A stretch of 12,879 nucleotides of DNA, taken from the NCBI GenBank assembly GCA_003537495.1, contig DPSB01000664.1, forward strand, positions 1-12,879, in the 5' to 3' direction. Source of the stretch: Cytophagales bacterium (lineage in GTDB: Bacteria > Bacteroidota > Bacteroidia > Cytophagales > Cyclobacteriaceae). A program made the position numbers and the translations under genes. The first letter of the stretch is position 1. The number at the start of each line of letters is the position of its first letter. The notes under the pieces were generated by a model that saw only the letters and a list, made by a program, of their open reading frames with translations, had not been told where the DNA came from and did not search any database. Of the stretch, positions 1 to 6,392 are shown piece by piece.

Positions 1-176
1 GCATACATGCGAATGGTAATGGCCGTACAAGATGCCAGCGACATTAATAAAAACTCCCCCGGGGCCGGACCGGTATCGGTTCCCCCCAGATCTTCGGGCT
101 CATCGGCTATAACGGTTTTACCAGATGCAATTAACTCCGTGCGATAATGTTCTTTACCAATTATTGCCGTTACCAT
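1..176 (-). CDS. OsmC family protein (C-terminus outside window)
   Basis: Only the first 58 codons and part of the 59th are visible, reading leftward from an ATG at 176 to the window edge. The visible protein has the OsmC/Ohr-type N-terminal layout: a short beta-rich start, then a PEDLGGTDTGPAPGEFLL stretch (about residues 27-44), then a helix with SLASCTAITIRMY (46-58). Cys50 in that helix matches the reactive (peroxidatic) cysteine of OsmC-like thiol peroxidases, which reduce organic peroxides in the cytoplasm. The second catalytic cysteine would lie beyond the edge, so activity cannot be judged. The start codon lies two bases after the nitroreductase stop, so the gene is almost certainly co-transcribed, and probably translationally coupled, with pirin and the nitroreductase. 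The family call is firm; the OsmC versus YhfA-like subgroup is not resolved. Confidence 0.85.
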   Translation of the reverse strand, partial: MVTAIIGKEHYRTELIASGKTVIADEPEDLGGTDTGPAPGEFLLMSLASCTAITIRMY

Positions 177-178
177 AG

Positions 179-769
179 TTAGAAAGGGTTTGTTATTACG
201 AAAAAATCCTGCGTGTACCGTTCGCGTGGAGCCACTTCGCGTGTTTTAAGATTTTCTGGCAAACTTTCCGGATCACCAGGATAGCCAATGGCCATTACCA
301 CTGTAGGTTCATGCGTTTCGGGAATGTTCAGGTTATCAATTAACACTTGCTTGTTGTAGCCGCCCATTTGATGCACATTTAATCCTGCATGGGTTGCCTG
401 TAATGATAACAGTGCATTGGCTGCACCCACATCATACTTTGCAGCACCATTTAGTACACCATTGCGAAGTAATGTTTTTCGGGCGAGACTAACCACCAGC
501 AACGGTGCATGTTGCGCCCAGATTTTATTGCTATCGTTTAATGAGGCAAAAATTTTATTCCATAGTTCTTTATTGTCGGCAACTGCATAAATATAAACCC
601 ACGGTTGTTCATTCATGCTGGAAGGTGCCCAGCGGGCAGCTTCAAACAACGATCGGATGGTTTCTTCCTTTACGGGAGTTGTTGAATATGCGCGCTTGCT
701 TCTGCGCTCTTTAATCTCTGCCAGTACGGGGTGTTCTATTTCGGTTGATTTGTTAATAATTGTTTCCAT
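179..769 (-). CDS. Nitroreductase family protein (MhqN-like)
   Basis: A 196-residue FMN-dependent nitroreductase-fold oxidoreductase. Visible family features are the N-terminal ERRSKRAY segment (21-28), typical of FMN phosphate contacts, the APSSMNEQPW loop (48-57), the GAANALLSLQATHAGLNVHQ helix (115-134) and a C-terminal arginine-rich REVAPRER tail. The family uses NAD(P)H to reduce nitro compounds and quinones; the true substrate is not shown by sequence. I chose the ATG at 769; an in-frame GTG at 793 would add eight residues (MLSLLVED), but the family core starts well after either. The gene is second in a three-gene unit: pirin ends 49 nt upstream and the OsmC-like gene starts 2 nt downstream. 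With the divergent ring-cleaving dioxygenase it resembles the enzyme set of the Bacillus MhqR quinone-stress regulon, which is an inference from enzyme classes. Confidence 0.95.
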   Translation of the reverse strand: METIINKSTEIEHPVLAEIKERRSKRAYSTTPVKEETIRSLFEAARWAPSSMNEQPWVYIYAVADNKELWNKIFASLNDSNKIWAQHAPLLVVSLARKTLLRNGVLNGAAKYDVGAANALLSLQATHAGLNVHQMGGYNKQVLIDNLNIPETHEPTVVMAIGYPGDPESLPENLKTREVAPRERYTQDFFVITNPF

Positions 770-818
770 ATCTTCAACTAACAAAGAAAGCACGTAAACA
801 GTTTAATACAAATTGCTT

Positions 819-1688
819 TTACTCCTCAATCAGCATACCCATCTTACCCATCTGGTAATCGCGCATGGCTTCCATTATCTGAGTTTGCGTATTCATTACA
901 AATGGTCCATGCGATACTACTTCTTCGTTTAATGGTTTACCGCTTAATAATAAAGCCCGTGTGTCTTCCAAAGCAGTAAGCACAATACCCTCGCCATCAT
1001 TTTTAAAGTGAATCAAATGCAACGCTTCCACCATGCCAAACCCACTTACATTCAGTTTGCCATCTAATAGATAAAGTACTGCGTTATGGTTTTCGGGTAG
1101 CGGAATGTCAATTGTTCCATCCTTTTTCAATACGAGTGTGGCTGCATTCACTTCCACTTGCGATGGTACCGGGCCTTTTGCTCCCAATACTTCGCCAGCA
1201 AAGACATTTACGGTTACCAATCCATCGGCACTTGTAGCAACCGGTGCTTCTTCGGCTTTAACAGGAAAATACATGGGCTGATCCATTTTATGTTTAGCTG
1301 GTGTATTGATCCACAATTGGATAATCTCCTGCCGCCCGCCTATTTCATGTATATCGTGTGGCGGACGTTCACTGTGAATAATACCCATGCCGGCATTCAT
1401 CCACTGTGCGCCACCGGCATAAATTGTACTATCATTGCCGCGGCTATCGCGATGATGCACACCACCTTTAAATATAAAGGTGACCGGTGAAAAACCGCGG
1501 TGTGGATGTGGCCCTACCCCGGCATCGTCCGGATCAATTGTTGAAGGCGCTTTCACATCGGCATGATGTAATAATAAAAAAGGATCAACCTGCTGCACCT
1601 GTTGTGTAGGTAATGGCTGACGAATCGGAAATCCACCCATGTCCATTTTATGGGCATAAAGTAATCGGGAAACAGTTCTGGTTTTCAT
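819..1688 (-). CDS. Pirin family protein (cupin, possible quercetinase)
   Basis: A full-length bicupin of 289 residues, the usual size for pirins. The metal site is complete: His61 and His63 in GPHPHRGF, His105 and Glu107 in IIHSERP, corresponding to His56, His58, His101 and Glu103 of human pirin. The surrounding family blocks are also present: DPFLLLHHAD (35-44), GVHHRDSRGN (76-85), GGAQWMNAGMGI (92-103) and QLWINTP. Some pirins (E. coli YhhW, human pirin) cleave quercetin and related flavonols; others act as redox-sensing cofactors, so the reaction here is open. It is the first gene of the leftward pirin, nitroreductase, OsmC unit and is transcribed divergently from the ring-cleaving dioxygenase. 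I see no convincing TAnnTTTG promoter upstream of its ATG; the nearest weak match is TAATTTCA about 15 bases before it. Confidence 0.95.
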   Translation of the reverse strand: MKTRTVSRLLYAHKMDMGGFPIRQPLPTQQVQQVDPFLLLHHADVKAPSTIDPDDAGVGPHPHRGFSPVTFIFKGGVHHRDSRGNDSTIYAGGAQWMNAGMGIIHSERPPHDIHEIGGRQEIIQLWINTPAKHKMDQPMYFPVKAEEAPVATSADGLVTVNVFAGEVLGAKGPVPSQVEVNAATLVLKKDGTIDIPLPENHNAVLYLLDGKLNVSGFGMVEALHLIHFKNDGEGIVLTALEDTRALLLSGKPLNEEVVSHGPFVMNTQTQIMEAMRDYQMGKMGMLIEE

Positions 1689-1717
1689 ATGCGTTTGAAA
1701 TTAATATTCGGATAAAA

Positions 1718-1795
1718 TAGCCACGAAGTCACCAAGGCACGAATTATGGATTACTGTCAAATTTAAAGCTTCGTGTCTTTGAGTCTTGGTAGCTA
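1718..1795. repeat. Intergenic hairpin repeat, copy 1
   Basis: Imperfect inverted repeat with 26-base arms at 1718-1743 and 1770-1795; 20 of 26 positions pair, around a 25-base loop. The left arm carries CCACGAAGTCACCAAGGCAC. It is related to the hairpin at 2846-2902: over the first 20 bases of the left arms 16 are identical. The two copies have the same orientation and flank the dioxygenase gene. I have the impression that CTTCGTG/GGCAC-type arms like these are scattered between genes in many bacterial genomes, but cannot confirm it here. The right arm contains TGTCTTTG (1774-1781), one base from the TAnnTTTG promoter consensus. Confidence 0.7.
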
Positions 1796-1813
1796 TCATT
1801 AAACAAAGTTATT

Positions 1814-1824
1814 ACAATAATTGT
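1814..1824. promoter_or_regulatory. Candidate operator, ACAAT-A-ATTGT palindrome
   Basis: A perfect palindrome with 5-base arms around one central A, located 12 bases upstream of the TTTG of the dioxygenase promoter. Its size and composition resemble boxes bound by MarR/OhrR-type regulators, the family that controls quinone-stress and peroxide-stress genes in Bacillus (MhqR, OhrR). It is short and AT-rich and could occur by chance; the position between divergent detoxification genes is the main reason to list it. Confidence 0.3.
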
Positions 1825-1836
1825 CTATACAACTAT

Positions 1837-1864
1837 TTTGCCCCGATTTTCGTTCCTATCTTTG
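1837..1864 (+). promoter_or_regulatory. Bacteroidota-type promoter for the dioxygenase gene
   Basis: TATCTTTG at 1857-1864 is an exact match to the TAnnTTTG -7 element, with TTTG at 1837-1840 as the -33 element, 16 bases apart. Transcription would start near 1871, about 11 bases before the ATG at 1882. This also argues against the longer in-frame start (a TTG at 1786), which would lie upstream of the promoter. Confidence 0.55.
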
Positions 1865-1881
1865 AAACAAGAATAAAAGCA

Positions 1882-2838
1882 ATGAAACCTCAATTAATTA
1901 GCGGCATTCACCACGTAACGGCTATGGCCGATGATGCCCAAAAGAACCTTGATTTTTACACCGGCATTTTAGGACTGCGCATGGTTAAGAAAACCATCAA
2001 CTTCGATGCGCCCGATGTCTATCACTTTTATTATGGCAACGAAACCGGAAGCCCCGGCACCATCATGACTTTCTTTCCCTTTGCGGGGATGGCCAAAGGC
2101 CGGCATGGCAAAGGCCAGATGACCGTTACGTCCTTTTCAGTTCCGGCTGAAAGTTTAGACTATTGGTTAACGCGATTGAAAAAATTCAACATTACCCATA
2201 CCGGTCCACAACAACGGTTTGATGATGAAATGTTCATCAGCTTACATGATGCACACGGTTTGGGTTTGGAGTTGGTGTTTAATAAAACTGATTTACGTCC
2301 TGGTTTTACCTACGGACAAATTCCATTGGAATACGCAGTGAAAGGGTTTCATGGTGCAGTGTTATCCGAAGATAATTCAGATCGCACGGCAAAGTTGTTA
2401 TTAGAAACGATGGATCATAAACTGATTGCCGAAAAAGGAAACCTGAAACGTTTTTCGGCCAGCGGTGTGCCCGGAGATTTTATTGATGTATTAAATACAC
2501 CTGAAGCTGCGCGTGGGTTGGGCGGTAGTGGAACCATTCACCACCTCGCATTTGCTACAGCCGATGATGGCTCGCAATTAGAGATTCGTGAAAAGTTATT
2601 GAGCAAAGGTCACCAGGTAACAGAAGTTTTGGATCGGCAATATTTCCACAGCATTTACTTTCGTGAACCGGGAGGTGTGTTGTTTGAAGTAGCCACCAAT
2701 CCACCTGGCTTCGCGATAGATGAACATCCATCTAAATTGGGCGAAGCATTGAAACTACCACAATGGTATGAATCGATGCGCGATAAAATTGAAAATGCAT
2801 TGGAGCCAGTTGAGTTGAAGCCTGAGAAGTTTAGTTAA
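1882..2838 (+). CDS. Ring-cleaving dioxygenase, glyoxalase/VOC superfamily (MhqO-like)
   Basis: A 318-residue protein with two tandem vicinal-oxygen-chelate halves. The N-terminal half begins ISGIHHVTAMADDAQKNLDFY (6-26) and the C-terminal half has GTIHHLAFA (218-226) and GGVLFEVATNPPG (264-276). The likely metal ligands are one histidine of each HH pair (10/11 and 220/221) and Glu269, the usual arrangement in the MhqO/YkcA family. Characterised MhqO proteins are linked to hydroquinone ring cleavage, so a role in removing quinols is plausible; the substrate here is inferred. The ATG at 1882 is chosen because the fold begins directly after it and the promoter lies at 1837-1864. The gene is flanked on both sides by related hairpin repeats and is followed 76 nt later by a small hydrolase on the same strand, which may share its transcript. 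Confidence 0.92.
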   Translation: MKPQLISGIHHVTAMADDAQKNLDFYTGILGLRMVKKTINFDAPDVYHFYYGNETGSPGTIMTFFPFAGMAKGRHGKGQMTVTSFSVPAESLDYWLTRLKKFNITHTGPQQRFDDEMFISLHDAHGLGLELVFNKTDLRPGFTYGQIPLEYAVKGFHGAVLSEDNSDRTAKLLLETMDHKLIAEKGNLKRFSASGVPGDFIDVLNTPEAARGLGGSGTIHHLAFATADDGSQLEIREKLLSKGHQVTEVLDRQYFHSIYFREPGGVLFEVATNPPGFAIDEHPSKLGEALKLPQWYESMRDKIENALEPVELKPEKFS

Positions 2839-2845
2839 ATCATTC

Positions 2846-2902
2846 ACCGCGAAGACGCCAAGGCGCTAAGATATTTTCATTGCGTCTCTGTGCCTTTGCG
2901 GT
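2846..2902. repeat. Intergenic hairpin repeat, copy 2
   Basis: Imperfect inverted repeat between the dioxygenase and hydrolase genes. The arms ACCGCGAAGACGCCAAGGCG (from 2846) and TGCGTCTCTGTGCCTTTGCG (2881-2900, continuing to 2902) pair at 15 of 22 positions, more if G-T wobbles are allowed, with a 13-base loop. It belongs to the same family and orientation as the repeat at 1718-1795. The right arm includes TGCCTTTG (2891-2898), one base from the TAnnTTTG promoter element and 16 bases before the hydrolase ATG, so it could also act as promoter, terminator or mRNA processing site. Confidence 0.7.
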
Positions 2903-2914
2903 AAAAAAAGAATT

Positions 2915-3532
2915 ATGCATAGTAAACAATTTATAGAAACCGGAGTGCCACTAAACAAAGCAAAAAAAGCCTTGATCATGATACACGGTCGCGGGGGCTC
3001 GGCTGAAGACATTTTATCGCTTGCGCAATACTTGCCGGTAAAAGATTTCTATATCGCAGCACCGCAAGCCACTAACAACACGTGGTATCCATTTAGCTTT
3101 CTGGCGCCAACACCACAAAACGAACCATGGCTCACCAGCGCATTGAACATATTGAAAGAATTAAGTGAGCACATTCAGCAAAATGGGGTTAAGCCTGAAA
3201 ATATTTTTATACTGGGCTTCTCGCAAGGCGCTTGTTTAACAATAGAGTTTGCTGCACTCAATGCCCAAAAGTACGGTGGTGTTATTGCATTAACCGGAGG
3301 TTTGATTGGCGATAAGCTTGAACCTTCACGTTATTCAGGAAATTTTTCGGGTACACCTATTTTAATGACCAACGGAAATAATGATCCGCATGTGCCGATT
3401 ACACGCAGCGAGCAATCCAAACAACAATTGGAAACGATGAATTCAAAAGTTGAATTGTTGGTTTATCCCAACAGGCCGCATACTATTTTGCAGGAAGAGT
3501 TGAACGTTGCTGCTGGTTATTTATCGCGATAA
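2915..3532 (+). CDS. Alpha/beta hydrolase, phospholipase/carboxylesterase family (MhqD-like)
   Basis: A 205-residue serine hydrolase of the small carboxylesterase/acyl-protein-thioesterase type. The catalytic triad is visible: Ser103 in the nucleophile elbow GFSQG (101-105), Asp157 in NGNNDPHVP (153-161) and His189 in RPHTI (187-191). The HGRGG motif (24-28) supplies the oxyanion loop. There is no signal peptide, so it acts in the cytoplasm. MhqD in Bacillus is in the same family and is co-regulated with the ring-cleaving dioxygenase; its substrate is not settled, and that applies here too. The ATG at 2915 fits, since the first strand begins soon after; an A-rich leader precedes it and there is no clear Shine-Dalgarno. 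It may be co-transcribed with the dioxygenase or use a promoter inside the repeat between them. Confidence 0.9.
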   Translation: MHSKQFIETGVPLNKAKKALIMIHGRGGSAEDILSLAQYLPVKDFYIAAPQATNNTWYPFSFLAPTPQNEPWLTSALNILKELSEHIQQNGVKPENIFILGFSQGACLTIEFAALNAQKYGGVIALTGGLIGDKLEPSRYSGNFSGTPILMTNGNNDPHVPITRSEQSKQQLETMNSKVELLVYPNRPHTILQEELNVAAGYLSR

Positions 3533-3589
3533 GCAGAGGCGTTTTGCTAAAGTTTAAAGCCGTCATGATGCCTAAATCGAATTCACTTG

Positions 3590-3599
3590 TGGTTAACCA
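3590..3599. promoter_or_regulatory. 10-bp palindrome upstream of the glucosidase gene
   Basis: TGGTTAACCA is a perfect palindrome in the 133-nt gap between the hydrolase and the glucosidase, 66 nt before the glucosidase ATG. It could be a binding site for a sugar-responsive regulator, but nothing else supports this. The rest of the gap (3533-3665) shows no other clear element; AGTTTTTG at 3643-3650 is only a partial match to the Bacteroidota -7 promoter motif. Confidence 0.2.
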
Positions 3600-3665
3600 A
3601 ATCATGTAATACATCCATACAAAATACAACAATTCAATAATCAGTTTTTGTTAACTTGGAAACCT

Positions 3666-6305
3666 ATGACAGCCGAGAAACAAAGACTGATTGAAGATCG
3701 TGACAAAGTAAAAAACTGGCGCCAATGGGGCCCGTACCTGACTGAGCGCCAATGGGGAACAGTGCGCGAAGATTACAGTGCCAATGGCGATGCGTGGAAT
3801 TATATTTCGCACGACATGGCCCGCAGCAAAGCGTACCGCTGGGGCGAAGAAGGCATTGCCGGAATTTCGGATGACAAACAATTGCTGTGCCTGGCGCTTG
3901 CAGTATGGAACAAAAAAGATCCGATTCTGAAAGAACGCTTCTTCGGACTTACCAACCCCGAAGGCAACCACGGTGAAGATGTAAAAGAGATTTATTATTA
4001 CCTCGACTCCACGCCTACGCATTCCTACATGCGTATGTTGTATAAGTATCCGCAAAACGAATATCCGTACGCACAACTGGTAGAAGAAAGCAGACGCAGG
4101 GGCAAGCACGATCGCGAATTTGAGTTAACCGATACCAACATTTTTGCCGATAACCGCTACTTCGATGTAGCTGTTGAATATGCCAAAGCCGATGTGTGCG
4201 ATATGCTGATGCAGATAACGGTTACCAACCGCGGACCAGAAGCAGCAGGCATTGAACTTTTGCCTACTCTTTGGTTTAGAAATACATGGGCCTGGGGCTA
4301 TGATGACACGCGGCCCGAAATTTATTTGGATGATAAAGGCATCATGAAAGCGAGTCACAAAAAATTAGGCTCGTACTATTTCTGCTGCGATGCAAAGCAC
4401 GAAGCACTCTTCTGCGAAAACGATACCAACACGTGGCGTTTGCATCAACACTTTCAACCGGGCACGTTTAAAGATGGCATTAACGATTATGTTATTTTTA
4501 ATTATCCGGGTGCTATTAATAAAATCAGCAAAGGAACAAAAGCTGCCTATCGCATTGATCTTAATTTAAAAGCGGGAGAATCGAAAACCGTTCGCCTGCG
4601 TTTAGCTTCGCGCTTTCATCAAAAACCATTTCAACAGTTCGATCAGGTTTTTTCTACAGCTAAAGCAGAAGCAGATAATTATTATGCCGATCTGCAAAAA
4701 GACATTACTTCCGAAGAAGAAAAAATGATTCAGCGGCAAGCCTTGGCGGGAATGCTGTGGAGTAAACAATTTTATTATTACGATTTGGATGTGTGGCTGC
4801 GAGGCGATCCGCACCAACCACCACCACCTTCCGAACGCAAACGCAATCGCAACCACGAGTGGGATCATCTGCACAATGCAGACATTATCTCCATGCCCGA
4901 TAAATGGGAATACCCGTGGTATGCCGCATGGGATCTCGCCTTCCATGCTATCCCATTGGCGATGATCGATCCTGAGTTTGCCAAAAAACAATTGCTGTTG
5001 CTTACGAAAGAATGGTACATGCATCCCAACGGACAATTACCGGCATACGAGTGGGCTTTTGGCGATGTTAATCCGCCCGTGCATGCATGGGCTTGCTGGC
5101 GGGTGTATCGCATCGATAGCAACCTGCAAGACGGCAAGCGCGACCGAAAATTTCTGGAAGAAGTTTTTCATAAGCTCATGCTCAACTTTACATGGTGGGT
5201 AAACAAAAAAGATGAAAGCGGTAACAATATTTTTCAAGGTGGCTTTTTAGGCATGGATAATATTGGGGTGTTCGATCGCAGCAGTACCCATTTGCCAACC
5301 GGTGGCTACATCGAACAATCGGATGGTACCAGTTGGATGGCCATGTACACGCTCAACCTCTTGCGTATGTCGCTGGAGTTGGCCAAAGAAAATCCTACGT
5401 ATCAAAGTATGGCCACCAAATTCTTTGAACACTTTCTGTACATCGCTGGCGCAATGGCCAACGTGAATAACGAAGGCATTAACCTGTGGGATGAAGAAGA
5501 TGAATTTTTTTATGATGTACTAAACCTTCCTAACAACGAGCGACTAAAATTAAAAGTACGCTCGATGGTAGGACTCATTCCATTATTTGCTGTAGAAGTT
5601 CTAGATGAAGAAATTTTTCAGAAGATGCCGGAATTTACCGAGCGCCTGGATTGGTTTTTACAAAACCGCCCCGACCTCGCCAACTTAATTTCGCGCTGGG
5701 GCGATCGTGGAAAAAATCAACGGCACTTGCTTTCCTTGTTGCGCGGGCATCGCATGAAGCGGTTACTCAAGCGCATGTTGGATGAAAAAGAATTTTTATC
5801 GCCTTATGGTGTACGCGCACTTTCACGCCATCATTTAGACAATCCGTATGTATTGCATGCCAATGGCAGTCAGTTTTCGGTTCGGTATCAATCAGGCGAA
5901 AGCGATTCGTATCTGTTTGGTGGTAACAGCAACTGGCGCGGCCCGGTTTGGTTTCCGGTCAACTATTTAATTATTGAATCGTTGCAACGGTTTCATCATT
6001 ATTATGGCGATGATTTTAAAGTGGAACACCCAACCGGTTCGGGCAACATGTTAACCTTGCGTGAAATTGCGAGCGAACTTTCGCAGCGATTGATTGCAAT
6101 GTTTAAAACCAATGCTGATGGTAAGCGGCCCATGTATGGCGATACCGAGTTGTTTCAAACCGATCCGGAGTTTAAAAACCATTTACTCTTTTACGAATAC
6201 TTTGATGGTGATACCGGCCGCGGCTTAGGTGCCAACCACCAAACCGGTTGGACGGGACTAGTAGCTAAATTGATTCAACCGATACAGACGAGGAAGAAGA
6301 AGTAG
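3666..6305 (+). CDS. MGH1-type glucosidase, GH63-like (alpha/alpha barrel)
   Basis: An 879-residue protein with no signal peptide, so probably cytoplasmic. The N-terminal half (to about residue 340) is a beta-rich domain starting with [20 protein letters not shown] (19-38); the C-terminal half is the helical barrel typical of GH63 and related glucosidases. Conserved barrel blocks are [13 protein letters not shown] (415-427), [20 protein letters not shown] (455-474), [16 protein letters not shown] (754-769) and [10 protein letters not shown] (858-867). Asp423 in the WDLAF block and Glu844 in [10 protein letters not shown] are the likely acid/base pair by analogy with GH63 enzymes. The family removes terminal glucose or related units from alpha-linked sugars; the substrate is unknown. 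I chose the ATG at 3666 over an upstream in-frame TTG at 3648. The gene stands alone, with no sugar transporter or SusCD pair nearby, so a role in intracellular glycan or compatible-solute turnover is as likely as polysaccharide use. Confidence 0.92.
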   Translation: MTAEKQRLIEDRDKVKNWRQWGPYLTERQWGTVREDYSANGDAWNYISHDMARSKAYRWGEEGIAGISDDKQLLCLALAVWNKKDPILKERFFGLTNPEGNHGEDVKEIYYYLDSTPTHSYMRMLYKYPQNEYPYAQLVEESRRRGKHDREFELTDTNIFADNRYFDVAVEYAKADVCDMLMQITVTNRGPEAAGIELLPTLWFRNTWAWGYDDTRPEIYLDDKGIMKASHKKLGSYYFCCDAKHEALFCENDTNTWRLHQHFQPGTFKDGINDYVIFNYPGAINKISKGTKAAYRIDLNLKAGESKTVRLRLASRFHQKPFQQFDQVFSTAKAEADNYYADLQKDITSEEEKMIQRQALAGMLWSKQFYYYDLDVWLRGDPHQPPPPSERKRNRNHEWDHLHNADIISMPDKWEYPWYAAWDLAFHAIPLAMIDPEFAKKQLLLLTKEWYMHPNGQLPAYEWAFGDVNPPVHAWACWRVYRIDSNLQDGKRDRKFLEEVFHKLMLNFTWWVNKKDESGNNIFQGGFLGMDNIGVFDRSSTHLPTGGYIEQSDGTSWMAMYTLNLLRMSLELAKENPTYQSMATKFFEHFLYIAGAMANVNNEGINLWDEEDEFFYDVLNLPNNERLKLKVRSMVGLIPLFAVEVLDEEIFQKMPEFTERLDWFLQNRPDLANLISRWGDRGKNQRHLLSLLRGHRMKRLLKRMLDEKEFLSPYGVRALSRHHLDNPYVLHANGSQFSVRYQSGESDSYLFGGNSNWRGPVWFPVNYLIIESLQRFHHYYGDDFKVEHPTGSGNMLTLREIASELSQRLIAMFKTNADGKRPMYGDTELFQTDPEFKNHLLFYEYFDGDTGRGLGANHQTGWTGLVAKLIQPIQTRKKK

Positions 6306-6343
6306 ACTCACTACCAAACCATGCCTGTGCCTATAAAATTGAG

Positions 6344-6372
6344 TATATCGGAGACGGTTTGTTTCGGGTATA
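6344..6372. repeat. Imperfect hairpin at the 5' boundary of the unknown gene
   Basis: TATATCGGAGAC (6344-6355) and GTTTCGGGTATA (6361-6372) can pair over 12 positions with one mismatch and two G-T wobbles, around a GGTTT loop. It is followed at once by GTTAGCGGTAAC (6378-6389), whose first eight bases are the inverse of CCGCTAAC (8525-8532) after the gene. Together these look like the left border of an inserted unit. Confidence 0.45.
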
Positions 6373-6392
6373 AGAGAGTTAGCGGTAACTTT

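Larger units (their letters stand above)
1689..1881. promoter_or_regulatory. Divergent intergenic region, pirin / dioxygenase
   Basis: This 193-nt non-coding stretch separates the divergent starts of pirin (1688) and the dioxygenase (1882), so control sites for both sets of genes must lie here. It holds, from left to right, an imperfect hairpin repeat (1718-1795), a small operator-like palindrome (1814-1824) and a Bacteroidota-type promoter for the dioxygenase (1837-1864); these are listed separately. No regulator gene is adjacent within the window. Confidence 0.6.

Noticed and set aside
1786..1881. Longer dioxygenase start (in-frame TTG at 1786)
   Set aside because: The extra 32 residues are unlike the family, come partly from the hairpin repeat and would lie upstream of the promoter; the ATG at 1882 begins the conserved fold.
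3651..5432. Several reading frames of 61-152 codons antisense to or overlapping the glucosidase gene
   Set aside because: They are shadows of a strongly conserved coding sequence and show no domain, start signal or composition of their own.
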